DNA of 64,000 bases, taken from contig CAVXFB010000008.1 in the NCBI GenBank assembly GCA_963760935.1, positions 1,240,001 through 1,304,000 on the forward strand. The letters are read 5' to 3'. This stretch comes from CAVXFB01 sp963760935. GTDB taxonomy: Bacteria > Planctomycetota > Planctomycetia > Pirellulales > Thermoguttaceae. The translations under genes were made by a program, and so were the position numbers. A model generated the notes under the pieces. It was not told where the DNA came from. It was given only the letters and a program-made list of their open reading frames with translations, and did no database searches. Of the stretch, positions 25,642-34,373 are shown one piece after another (the first letter of the stretch is position 1; each line of letters opens with the position of its first letter).

Positions 25642-26203
25642 CGTCGGGACCTTAAACCTTGCGACAAGAGTCGAACAGATTCAGGCTGCCGTACTTTGGG
25701 AGCGATATCTTCGTAGTAACCGGGCCGTTCTCGCCCAGCTAGCGTTTATTTCTCCTAATGCTCTTCTCTATTGTTCAACCACCTGTTCCCAATCGATGCC
25801 ACGCGAATGCTGTGAACATCCGCCGCGGCCCCTTCTCACGGTCCCGGCAGGTGGTTCCGCCACCAGCCATTCTATCATCAACCGGCGCATCACGCAATAG
25901 AGGTGAATGGGCAATGGGCGGGGTGCAGTAACAGATTATGGCGGTGTGGCAAATAGCCGCCGTTCGTCGCACCCGTTTAGCGGCCGACGGAACGTCGGCC
26001 CCGTATCAAGCTATCTTGCTGGCGGCTTCAAGACATGCGAACTTGCCCAGATTGACCATAAGAAATTACTACTCCGAATGGGCGCGCGCCGTGCGGGGTG
26101 CACCTGGGGGCGAGAAGTACCGAATAGAGCGTCACGAGATCGGACAAGTTGGACGTAGCCCCCGGTTTGACACTGCCCCGCCGTGTTGTAGAATAGCGGA
26201 TTC
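25642..26203. other. gap between pilT and tRNA-Ile
   Basis: No gene seen. It holds a hairpin GGCCGAC-GGAAC-GTCGGCC (25982-26000), the 19-base word CATGCGAACTTGCCCAGAT (26034-26052, also at 12136) and the tRNA promoter. Confidence 0.4.
26167..26194 (+). promoter_or_regulatory. promoter of tRNA-Ile
   Basis: TTGACA (26167-26172), a 16-base spacer and TAGAAT (26189-26194), ending 10 bases before the tRNA. Near-consensus sigma70 elements. Confidence 0.75.
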
Positions 26204-26277
26204 GGGCGCATAGCTCAGTTGGTTAGAGCGCGTCCCTGATAAGGACGAGGTCTGCAGTTCGAGTCTGCGTGCGCCCA
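26204..26277 (+). tRNA. tRNA-Ile (anticodon GAT)
   Basis: 74 bases, full cloverleaf: acceptor GGGCGCA pairs with TGCGCCC (26270-26276); the D arm contains AGCTCAGTTGGTTAGAGC, the anticodon stem GTCC/GGAC surrounds CTGATAA (anticodon GAT), and the T arm has GTTCGAGTC. The CCA end is not encoded. It stands alone rather than in an rRNA spacer. Confidence 0.97.
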
Positions 26278-26283
26278 CTAGAA

Positions 26284-26322
26284 AAGCCTTGCGTAGCAAT
26301 GAGTTACGCAAGGCTTCTCTTA
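26284..26322 (+). terminator. intrinsic terminator after tRNA-Ile
   Basis: AAGCCTTGCGTA (26284-26295) and TACGCAAGGCTT (26305-26316) form a perfect 12-bp stem over 9 bases, followed by CTCTT. It lies 7 bases after the tRNA. Confidence 0.8.
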
Positions 26323-26370
26323 TGGCTTGACGGTAGGTTTCGACTCGGTACCAGTGTGGTGTCTTGACCT

Positions 26371-26395
26371 CGTTCCCAAGCTCCGCTTGGGAACG
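26371..26395. repeat. palindrome CGTTCCCAAGC-TCC-GCTTGGGAACG
   Basis: Perfect 11-bp stem with a 3-base loop, in the gap between tRNA-Ile and the ferritin-like gene. I know it as a common dispersed palindrome in planctomycete and some cyanobacterial genomes. No other copy was seen in this window. Confidence 0.65.
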
Positions 26396-26428
26396 GCGGA
26401 CGCTGAACATCGGCATCTGCCCGCGGCC

Positions 26429-27100
26429 CTAAGTCCGCACCCCCGGAAATCTGGCCCGCAGTTCCCTGACCGCCAACAGCATCTGCGGAGACAGCTCCGG
26501 AATCCGCTCCACAAGATATGTCATGTGGGCCCGCATTGCTCTTTGGAATGGTTTTAGTCGCTTGACGAAGGCCGAATCCGTGGCGGCCAGTGCCGCGCCG
26601 AAGACTTGATTGATTTCCGACGACTCGAGCTGAACGACCAACTGTAGCGCGGCCTCCACCGAATCAACTTGGTAAATCGCCGCCTCGGTGGCATCCATTT
26701 GCTGTTCGAGCCGCGGCAAGTAGGCCTCCCATGGACTGAAAATGCCGGCCTTCCAACCGCCACGGATGGCCGCGGCCCGGGCGACTCCTAGCAGATCGGC
26801 ATGGAATTGTTCTTGTTCGACCAGACCTGCAAAGAACGGTCCCACCAAGCCGTGATCTGAGAAGGCAGTTGCCAGGGCGCTGTAGATCCGCTTGGCACGC
26901 AGTTCCAAGCCGATGCAGCGTTCCAGAATGGAGGGCGCCTTCGAGGCATTGGCCCCAAAGAATCCTGCATCCCGCAGCACAGAGAGAAAGGTCTTGTTCT
27001 GCCAAGGCCCGATTGCCCGGAAGAAGACGAACCATCCGAAACTGCGGATAGTTGTTATTGGATGCGCAAGGATATCCCGGTGCGTGATGACGCCAACCAT
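26429..27100 (-). CDS. ferritin-like/rubrerythrin-type di-iron domain protein
   Basis: 223 residues, mostly helical. ILERCIGLELRAKRIYSALA and GLVEQEQFHADLLGVARAA carry the E...E..H pairs of a ferritin-like four-helix bundle, and VEAALQLVVQLESSEINQVF supplies the second pair of helices. The first 45 residues (GWFVFFRAIGPWQNKTFLSV) are an unusual aromatic extension. GGGGGA lies 7 bases before ATG 27100. A role in iron or peroxide handling is inferred from the fold only. Confidence 0.72.
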   Translation of the reverse strand: MVGVITHRDILAHPITTIRSFGWFVFFRAIGPWQNKTFLSVLRDAGFFGANASKAPSILERCIGLELRAKRIYSALATAFSDHGLVGPFFAGLVEQEQFHADLLGVARAAAIRGGWKAGIFSPWEAYLPRLEQQMDATEAAIYQVDSVEAALQLVVQLESSEINQVFGAALAATDSAFVKRLKPFQRAMRAHMTYLVERIPELSPQMLLAVRELRARFPGVRT

Positions 27101-27266
27101 ATCGCGTCTCCCCCAAGATGTTCAGCCTACAATTCCCCCCGAGATCGTCAAGCGACTCCAATGGGGGATTCGCGACAATCAAGGATTGGCGGCGAACACA
27201 ATGGCCCGCGACAGATCGGACATTGTGCGGTTGTACGAAGGCCCGTATCGCTGTGTCTGGCTCGAT

Positions 27267-29915
27267 CTAGCGAGCTTTCGTGTCCGGCGACGAAGTGACC
27301 AAGACGTAATTGCCAAAGTACTTCCGCGCCACGTCGATCGTGTCTTGCAGCGTGACGGCCTTGATGCGGGCGTCGAATGATTTGTCGTAATCGTAGCCCA
27401 GTCCATAGAGCTCGTAGACCGCGGCCTGCTGGGCTTGTGCCGCGATGGTCGTGAACTCTTGGGCGTGCATGGCGATTACGCGCTCGACGGCCGTCTGATA
27501 CTCATCGTTGTCGATGTGGCCCTGCTTCGCCCGCTCGATGTTTTTCTGAATGCGGGACACAACATCTTGCAGAGCGTCGGGCCGCGTCTGCGAAAGGACT
27601 TCAAAATAGCCCGGCGCAGGGCCCGTCACCGGCATGGCTTGCACATAATACACCAGACCGGCGCCGCGCAACTCGTTGTGCAACCATCCGCCCGGATAGC
27701 CATAGCCGGCCATCACGGCTCCCAACACGGTCATTGCCGCATAGTCGCGCTCTTCAAGAAAGCTTGGCGCCGGATATCCCAACAACACCATGGCCGTGGG
27801 CTTGGCGATCGACTTGTGCCGGATGACCGACTTGCTGATCGCGTTGCTGCGGTCAAAGGTGATCGGTTGGAAATCGGGCGACGGCTTCATGCCGCCGAAC
27901 AGCTTTTTCACCATCGCGATTGCTTTGTCGGGGTCGATGTCGCCAAACACGCTTACCACCATGTTATTGGGCACGAAGTACTTGGCGTGGTATTTCCGCA
28001 AGTCGTCGGCCGTTAGCCGTCGCACGGTATCTGCCTTGCCGCCCGCAATGATGTGGAATGGCGAAGTCGTCGGGAGACTATCACTGAAGAACTCGCTGAT
28101 TTCCTGTCGCGGGCTATCGGTGCGGCGGGCGATGGCCCCCAAAGCTAGTTGCTGCACCTTCGCGTATTCGTCCTGCGGAAAAGTTGGCCGCGTAATGCAT
28201 TCGGCAAACAGCTTGGCTGCCTGGGGAAAGTGCTCGCGCAGCGTCGTCGCGCTGCCGTAGACAGTGAATCGGCCGGCAGTCATCGTTAGCTGTCCGCCGA
28301 TGGAATCGAAATAGTCGGCGATTTGCCGGGCCGTGTGGTCGGCCGTGCCCATGTCGAGCATCGCGCCGACCAAGGCCGATCGCCCGGCCGTCTCATCGCT
28401 ATCGACCAGCGAGCTGCCGAGCGTGTAGGCTTGTATGTTGACCAGCGGCAGTTGGCTTTGCCGCTTGACCAGCACGCGCAGCCCGTTGTCGAGTTTCACC
28501 TTGCGCACCTCACTCTCGGCCGCCTGGGCTGCCGCGCCTTTGGCCTTCGGAGCGCCTCCCGGCGGCGCAATAATGACACGATTCAGACGCTCGGGCACCA
28601 AGTAGCGTCGGGCCACATCGCGAACCTGCTCGGCGGTTACCTTCTGGATGCCCTCGACGTACGTCTTGTCGAACAAGGGATCGTCGGTCGTAATAAAATT
28701 GCGCCCCAAGGCGTCGGCCGCCTGTTTGGCCGTCTGCCGACTGAAGACCAGTTCCGCTGCCTTCTGGCTCTTGGCCTTCGCCAGTTCCTCGGGGCTGACC
28801 AGTTCATCGCGCAGCCGATACGCCTCGCGCAAAATTTGCTCGCTCGCCTTCTCCCACGTCTTCGGCCGACTGACCGCCATGACGGCAAACATGCCATTCA
28901 CGTAGTTGGGCGTGTCGCTGAACGTACCTACCGACAACACTACTTGTTGCTCATACTTCAATCGTTGCACCAGCCGCGAGCTTTCGCCCTGGCCAAGGAT
29001 GTACGCCGCCACGTCCAGCGGGTACATGTCGGCGTCCGATAGTTTCACCGTGGGCCAGGCCAAGACCATGTCATAGGTCGCGCCGTCCATTTCGGTCACC
29101 GCCTCGCGTGGCGCAAGTTGCGGCGGCTCCTCCTCGAACGGCACATACGTCTCATACCCACGGGGCGTGCCGGCGTATTGCTTCGCCACCTGGTCCAAGA
29201 CGTCGTGCGTCTTGACATCGCCGACGACCACGAACGTTTGGTTGTTCGGCACATACCGCTCGTGATAGAAATCGATGATCGTCTGGTTGGTCGTATCGTT
29301 CAGGACGTCGAGATAGCCGATGATCGGATGCCGGGCCGGATGCGTCGTATAGACCGTCAGGTTCAACAGCTTCCACAATACCCGCTGCCGGTCGACCTCG
29401 CCATCGGCCAGTTCGCGCCGCACAACCGTTAACTCGCGGGCAAACTCCGACGGCTCGAACTTGATGTGCTGCATGGCATCCGCGATCAACTCGATGGCCA
29501 TCATCGTGTCCTTGGACGGACAATCGATAAAGAACGTCGTCATGTCGGTCGAGGTCGACGCGTTGGTGGCGCCGCCGAACGTATCGACGATCTTCTCGAT
29601 CTCCTTTTCCGTGCGGTGCGTCGTGCTGCCGCTGGCCACGACGTGCTCCAGCACGTGGCTCAGTCCCGCGCCGAGGTGTTTGGTTTCGTATGCGCTGCCG
29701 GTGTTCTTAACGAATGAGCGAACCGTGGCCACCGGCGCCACATGGTTCTCTTGCACGATCACAGTGAGCCCATTGGAGAGCGTAGCCAGTGTGACATCCT
29801 CCGGCAGCCGAAGCCGGCTGGTGTAATGCGGCGCGTCGGCCTCGCTGCCCAGCGCCACCGCAAGCTGCAATAGGGCGAGAAGCGAACCGGCTAGTGCTAC
29901 GCGTGCAAATCGCAT
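27267..29915 (-). CDS. M16 family zinc metalloprotease, secreted (two M16 repeats)
   Basis: 882 residues with signal peptide MRFARVALAGSLLALLQLAV. The inverted zinc motif HxxEH is visible as LSHVLEHVVASGS (about residue 90), with the downstream Glu in VVRRELADGEVDRQ. The second half (SEVRKVKLDNGLRVLVKRQS ... MLDMGTADHTARQIADYFD) is the inactive M16 repeat, as in PqqL/YmxG-type insulinases where two halves clamp peptides. AGGAG lies before ATG 29915; an in-frame ATG at 29951 adds 12 residues. Expected outside the cytoplasm, degrading or processing peptides. Confidence 0.92.
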   Translation of the reverse strand: MRFARVALAGSLLALLQLAVALGSEADAPHYTSRLRLPEDVTLATLSNGLTVIVQENHVAPVATVRSFVKNTGSAYETKHLGAGLSHVLEHVVASGSTTHRTEKEIEKIVDTFGGATNASTSTDMTTFFIDCPSKDTMMAIELIADAMQHIKFEPSEFARELTVVRRELADGEVDRQRVLWKLLNLTVYTTHPARHPIIGYLDVLNDTTNQTIIDFYHERYVPNNQTFVVVGDVKTHDVLDQVAKQYAGTPRGYETYVPFEEEPPQLAPREAVTEMDGATYDMVLAWPTVKLSDADMYPLDVAAYILGQGESSRLVQRLKYEQQVVLSVGTFSDTPNYVNGMFAVMAVSRPKTWEKASEQILREAYRLRDELVSPEELAKAKSQKAAELVFSRQTAKQAADALGRNFITTDDPLFDKTYVEGIQKVTAEQVRDVARRYLVPERLNRVIIAPPGGAPKAKGAAAQAAESEVRKVKLDNGLRVLVKRQSQLPLVNIQAYTLGSSLVDSDETAGRSALVGAMLDMGTADHTARQIADYFDSIGGQLTMTAGRFTVYGSATTLREHFPQAAKLFAECITRPTFPQDEYAKVQQLALGAIARRTDSPRQEISEFFSDSLPTTSPFHIIAGGKADTVRRLTADDLRKYHAKYFVPNNMVVSVFGDIDPDKAIAMVKKLFGGMKPSPDFQPITFDRSNAISKSVIRHKSIAKPTAMVLLGYPAPSFLEERDYAAMTVLGAVMAGYGYPGGWLHNELRGAGLVYYVQAMPVTGPAPGYFEVLSQTRPDALQDVVSRIQKNIERAKQGHIDNDEYQTAVERVIAMHAQEFTTIAAQAQQAAVYELYGLGYDYDKSFDARIKAVTLQDTIDVARKYFGNYVLVTSSPDTKAR

Positions 29916-30214
29916 GATCGAGCTCCTGTTACTTGCTGCCACGGGCCACAATTAATGCTGGTATTGTTGCATATCGAAGGTTTGCCGGGTAGGTACACAA
30001 CTTGTGTCCACCGTCTCACGTCGCAAAATCAGGTTGGTCACTTGAGCGACACGTGGGGCGAGTGTTTCGGACACCTTCACTGGTCGCCGGAACGGCCAGC
30101 CATCGGGTGATGGCATGAAGGCATGCGTTTCGGAAGATGCGGCAACTGACGAGGTGGCGCCGTACGTGGTGGCAAGCGGTCGCGAAACGGGCCGGCTCTT
30201 GATCGAGCGGCAAC

Positions 30215-31420
30215 TTAATGCGACTTCCCCTTCGTCTCCTCGAGCGCCATGATCGCAAACGCCGTCCCGTATTGCTGATGGTAGTCGTATAGCGGGAAGT
30301 CCCACCACGACCCGTCTTTTTCCTGCAACGGCAGCAGGACGTGTGCCAACTGGGCCCGTTGCGGCGCCCGTTCGTTCTCGGGCAGCAGCTCGATGCAACG
30401 CGACGCATAGTAGTGTCCGAAATAGAAGAAATAGCCGGCCACCTGGAACCACGATTCATGCGGAATCGGTCGCTTCCGACCGAGGTCGAGCCACAGGTTT
30501 CGGGCGAACAGTCGATCGAGCCACGCCTTGATTTCCGCGTCGGTTGTCGCCGCGTCGCCCCAAAGCCGCATGGCCGCGTTGCAGGCCTGCGAACGGCCGA
30601 GGCTCCCGCCCGGCTGATTCACCGGCAGCATCGGCCGATACTTCAGGTATTCGCCATAAATATAGGAGAAGTCGGGCTTGCGTTGCCGCACCAGCGATGC
30701 CATCGCCCGATCGACGAGCCGCTGAGGCACGGGCGAGCCGGCCGCTTTCGCTTCGTGCAAAGCCACCAGCACGGCCGCGGTAACAAAGCTCATCGTCGAC
30801 CCGCTTGGCCTTTGCGTGCGCGCATTGAAGTCGTAGTAGCCCCAACCGCCGTCGACCACTTCATACCGTTGGAGCATATCGATCTGCTGCTCGATCAATG
30901 CGCCAATTCGCTGGCGACGTTGCGCATCGTTCGGCCGTCGGCCAAGCATACGTACCAGCGCCGCAATGCCATAGCCGTGCGTCCACGAGTTGTACAACGC
31001 TTCGGGAGTGGCGCGACGCACCTTCGGTAGATTCTCAAATAACCATGCTTCGCCGCGATCGAGCGACTCGGCCACTTCCTGGCTCGTGCCGCCGGCCTCG
31101 ATTAGCGCGGAAATGCACAGCGCGGTCACGGCCGCGCGAAATGCCTGATGCGCCCCAGGCACCGGGGCATAGACCTCGCTGGGCCGCGTGATGTTGGCCG
31201 ATCCCCATGAGCCGTCCGAATTCTGCCGCTTCAGCAGGAAATCGACCCCACGGCGAATCGATGTCTCGATCTCGGCCGTGCTCGGCGCCTCGACGGCTTT
31301 CGGTTGCGGAACGGCCTCGACCGACGACGGCGGCTCTTGCTCGGCCACAGCCGGCAGGCATAGTAACACCAGCAGAATGATCCCGCAGCGTGCGACTGGC
31401 AAACTTCGACCTCTTCTCAC
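30215..31420 (-). CDS. secreted prenyltransferase/squalene-oxidase repeat protein
   Basis: 401 residues. Signal peptide MRRGRSLPVARCGIILLVLL with cleavage after AVA. Repeats include SIRRGVDFLLKRQNSDGSWG, RRVNSWTHGYG-like segments and EVVDGGWGYYDFN, ending LLPLQEKDGSWWDFPLYDYH. These QW-like motifs mark an alpha/alpha toroid. Second such protein in the window (compare 22780), again without a DXDD cyclase motif. It may be a secreted structural or catalytic toroid of unknown substrate. Confidence 0.85.
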   Translation of the reverse strand: MRRGRSLPVARCGIILLVLLCLPAVAEQEPPSSVEAVPQPKAVEAPSTAEIETSIRRGVDFLLKRQNSDGSWGSANITRPSEVYAPVPGAHQAFRAAVTALCISALIEAGGTSQEVAESLDRGEAWLFENLPKVRRATPEALYNSWTHGYGIAALVRMLGRRPNDAQRRQRIGALIEQQIDMLQRYEVVDGGWGYYDFNARTQRPSGSTMSFVTAAVLVALHEAKAAGSPVPQRLVDRAMASLVRQRKPDFSYIYGEYLKYRPMLPVNQPGGSLGRSQACNAAMRLWGDAATTDAEIKAWLDRLFARNLWLDLGRKRPIPHESWFQVAGYFFYFGHYYASRCIELLPENERAPQRAQLAHVLLPLQEKDGSWWDFPLYDYHQQYGTAFAIMALEETKGKSH

Positions 31421-31647
31421 GGCGGCACTAAAGCGCGCTCCACGAAAGTATAGCGTTCAGATTGCGTCCGGAACCGCGAAAACGCGCCGCTCGGGCCGCC
31501 ACAATACGCGTACCATCCGTTCGTGCCTCAACCGATCTCGGGCGACGCGTGCCGCCAACCTCCTGTCAGCCTTCGCACGCCGCCGAGCGATTCACTGGCC
31601 GGCACGCGGTCAGCAGCGCCCAAGTTGCCCACGGCGCGATCGCGCCA

Positions 31648-31842
31648 CTAGGGGCGTTCGTCCATGTCCTCTTCCGCCTGCAACGCCAGCAGTGCGTCGT
31701 ACGCTTCGTCAAACGACGTGTAGGGGCCCGGGTCGATCATTATGCCACCCCGGGCCAGCGCTACTTCTTCCGCGGTGGCGCCGGCCGGAATCTCGGCCAC
31801 CGCCAAGCCCTCGTCCATTTCGATAATCTCGTAGGACAACAT
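31648..31842 (-). CDS. small acidic protein of unknown function
   Basis: 64 residues: MLSYEIIEMDEGLAVAEIPA, GATAEEVALARGGIMIDPGP, YTSFDEAYDALLALQAEED. A perfect GGAGGTGA four bases before the ATG makes translation convincing. The layout (beta strands, then PGPY.SF.EAYDA helix) looks like a compact domain I have the impression of having seen in planctomycetes, but I cannot name it. Confidence 0.72.
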   Translation of the reverse strand: MLSYEIIEMDEGLAVAEIPAGATAEEVALARGGIMIDPGPYTSFDEAYDALLALQAEEDMDERP

Positions 31843-32404
31843 GACGTCACCTCCGAAAATGGTAGAAGGTTAAGAACGTCAATCGTCGCAAAGCCGGTCG
31901 CCGCTTGCCTTTTGCCTCGTCATCTCGTAGCGGCGGTCGGAGTCGACCCCACGACACGCGGATCATGCCGGTTGTGATGCCCTCACTAGTCGATCATTGT
32001 ACGCATAATTCGCCGCGAAAGGCAAGTCTCTTCGCACAGGGTGCATTCCGCACCTTGCATGATCATTGAATGCCGCTGATAGCCCGAAGGGCTTTTTCTA
32101 TGATAGCCCAGGGTTGCCGCGCAAACGGCTACCCTGGGAAGATAGTCCCGACGCTACCGCAACCCTGAAGGGGTTGTATAGCATAGCGCTGCACCTCCAA
32201 AACCCCGATGGGGTTTCGGATCGGCTTTCCGTTCTCTGATCCCAGGGTAGCCGCTTGCATGGCAACCCTGGGCTGTCTTCCCACAGCCCTTCGGGCTATT
32301 TTCGTGCAATGCAAAGTGCGGAATACACCCGGCACCTATATCAAGTGCGGTCCGATGTGACCAAAGCAGATTCGCTGCGCAGCCACGGTTCCGAAAAAAT
32401 GGGT
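31843..32404. other. gap holding the composite palindromic element
   Basis: Apart from the element at 32041-32328, nothing was recognised; 31860-32040 has no gene. Confidence 0.5.
32041..32328. repeat. composite palindromic element with about 90-100 bp inverted arms
   Basis: Left arm 32041-32138 and right arm 32241-32328 are inverted copies: GTGCATTCCGCAC/GTGCGGAATACAC at the tips, then ATAGCCCGAAGGGCT, AGCCCAGGGTTGCC and CGGCTACCCTGGG in the same order in each arm. Every block is itself a palindrome or half of one. The centre holds AACCCTGAAGGGGTT and AACCCCGATGGGGTT. No open frame. It looks like a MITE or a cluster of REP-type hairpins arranged as a large cruciform. Confidence 0.75.
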
Positions 32405-32596
32405 CTATTTTTGTCGATTGCCCGCATAGACGTGTTTGTGAAGTCCATAGGGCGGAAAAATCTTATGTATCGCAACCGGTGCGCGGCTGGTATGGGCCAC
32501 TACTTCGCGCCCGTTCTGTTGCGTTTCAAACTTTTTGGCATTGGCAATATCGGGCACCACGGCCAACACGACGACGAGAATCAATAATATTTTCAC
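32405..32596 (-). CDS. small exported protein of unknown function
   Basis: 63 residues from GTG 32596, with AAGGA 8 bases upstream. The signal sequence MKILLILVVVLAVVPDIANA ends at a good cleavage site (ANA), and the mature part, KKFETQQNGREVVAHTSRAP then IHKIFPPYGLHKHVYAG, is short, basic and rich in His. The VV.H..R.PV..H...PP..GKHVY pattern is familiar from small planctomycete secreted peptides. An upstream ATG at 32623 is less likely because it precedes the ribosome site. Confidence 0.68.
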   Translation of the reverse strand: MKILLILVVVLAVVPDIANAKKFETQQNGREVVAHTSRAPVAIHKIFPPYGLHKHVYAGNRQK

Positions 32597-32969
32597 AGCC
32601 GATATCCTTGTTAAGAGTATCAAAGACGTAGAGAACAGAGTTTAGCACCATGGTTCTCTTCGGCGGAAAAGGGGTATATTCCACAATGTTGCGAACCTTT
32701 GCGGAATGTGCCCGGCGTATCGATTATCGGACAGAATCTTAATTGTGCTCGGCGCCTGCGATCTTAGTGTTGACGCCGAGGTAACGTGGCCGATCTGCCC
32801 GCTGAACTCAAGTGTCGACAAAAGGTAGTGTCTCGGACCAGTGGCGTGGCGTCCTCGGAGGCTCGCACGCGATTCTGTCCAAGTGGCATCAAACGTATGG
32901 GTTCCCCGAACGCAACGGACGGTTTCATCAATGGGTCCTTTGGCAATGCGTCTTAACAACCGCTAGGGA
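32597..32969. other. intergenic stretch, nothing recognised
   Basis: Short frames on both strands overlap each other and match no family. No hairpin of note. Confidence 0.35.
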
Positions 32970-34373
32970 TCATGAGGCAAGACCGACAGCAACATGCTCC
33001 CGACCATCGGGGGAGGCATTCGTTTTCCTGTCCCGTCGGATAAGGCGACGAACACTCCGAATCTCGAACCAGATGAAGAACGCACCTGCACCGGAATAGA
33101 CGGCAAAGAACACCCACACGATCAATGGTGTATGGCCTTCAAACGGAACAGTCTCGGCTGCCAACGTGGGCCTGGTCATTGCGAACAACAGAGCCACCTC
33201 GCCAAGGCTCCAACTCTTGACCGCCAGGCGGCCCATCAAGCCGGGAACCAGGAATCCGAACGGTGTCGGCCAGGAAGACGCCACCACCTCGGCGGTTAGC
33301 GGAGCAGCGTGGTCAATCCGACCGGCTGCCTTCGCTGCGCCGATGCCGAATGCCGATGAGACCGAGCCAATTCCAAACACCACTGGCCCGGAATCGACAT
33401 CCATGAAGTCATCCTTCGATTGAAGCGGCATCTCCGTGAAGCCGATGATCCACCCAGTGTCTTTCCAAAAGTTCTTTTCGTAGGCCTCGTACCAGCGACC
33501 GGCGATCACTGGGTCCAGTTCCGAGGCAAATAGCAGTATGCCCGAGTTCCCGCAGCCGCGGGCCCCCTGCATGATTTGGCCCGATCTCGACTCGGCCTGG
33601 AACGCGGGCAGGCCCTCTGACGCCTTCAATGGGCCGTCGAACGTTTCCATCAGATTCTTGGCAAGTTCATCGTGGCGATCGCCATCGAGCCGTGCCGCAC
33701 GTTGAATCGCCGCCACGGCCCAAAGCATGTCAGCCGGATAGCACTCACCCGGATAGTCGTCCCGCAGATGCACCTTCGCCTTGCCCAACTCGTCCGCTAG
33801 CGTCGCTCTCTGCTGAGACATGGTTGCGTGATACTGCGTGTTGCCTGTAATCCTCTCGTAGGACGACAGCCCCAGGATCAACAGCATCCGGTAGAACACA
33901 TTCTCCTTTTCCAGATAGCTGTTGCCCCACTTAGTTTTCACCCAGGTGGCGGTGACCGGCGAGGCCACAATCTCGGCAGCCTTCTCAACAGCCTCGCGGA
34001 TTGTTCCCTTGGTCGCGTCGATCTTACCTTGCCCTTGCAGGTCTTCGGCTGTGACCAGAAAGAACGTCGCGCCGAACATGGGCCATTCCGTAGCGGGAAT
34101 GTCATCGTGATAGAGCGACTTCGCGTAGTCCGTATCCAAGTAAGTGGTTGCCCATGACAAAAATCTGCCCGCCGCTGACTCGAACCACGTCGGCACCAGT
34201 CGGCACTGGCCAGTCTGGTTCAGTTGGGAGTCCATTACGACCATGCAAATGGTGACTGCCGGATAGACAAACAGCATTAGCGAAAACGCAATCACCACGC
34301 CGGATACCGTGAGGTGGAAAGCCAACTTCACGTTCCGCATCTTTCTTCCGAGAGCAATTCTGGGTACTCGCAT
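32970..34373 (-). CDS. unknown membrane protein with helical (toroid-like) domain, coupled to radical SAM gene
   Basis: 467 residues. One N-terminal transmembrane helix (VVIAFSLMLFVYPAVTICMV), a long soluble helical region (TWFESAAGRFLSWATTYLDT, IPATEWPMFGATFFLVTAED, GECYPADMLWAVAAIQRA, GPVVFGIGSVSSAFGIGAA) and two C-terminal helices (LGEVALLFAMTRPT; VWVFFAVYSGAGAFFIWFEI). The repeated helical segments with Trp/Tyr/Pro suggest an alpha/alpha toroid. The start overlaps the upstream radical-SAM gene by 46 bases with AAGGAGGT before ATG 34373, so the two are translationally coupled. I do not recognise the family and assign no function. Confidence 0.78.
   Translation of the reverse strand: MRVPRIALGRKMRNVKLAFHLTVSGVVIAFSLMLFVYPAVTICMVVMDSQLNQTGQCRLVPTWFESAAGRFLSWATTYLDTDYAKSLYHDDIPATEWPMFGATFFLVTAEDLQGQGKIDATKGTIREAVEKAAEIVASPVTATWVKTKWGNSYLEKENVFYRMLLILGLSSYERITGNTQYHATMSQQRATLADELGKAKVHLRDDYPGECYPADMLWAVAAIQRAARLDGDRHDELAKNLMETFDGPLKASEGLPAFQAESRSGQIMQGARGCGNSGILLFASELDPVIAGRWYEAYEKNFWKDTGWIIGFTEMPLQSKDDFMDVDSGPVVFGIGSVSSAFGIGAAKAAGRIDHAAPLTAEVVASSWPTPFGFLVPGLMGRLAVKSWSLGEVALLFAMTRPTLAAETVPFEGHTPLIVWVFFAVYSGAGAFFIWFEIRSVRRLIRRDRKTNASPDGREHVAVGLAS

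Noticed and set aside
27435..29042. Long + strand frames within the M16 protease
   Set aside because: Shadow frames; the - strand protein is continuous with zinc motif, signal peptide and ribosome site.
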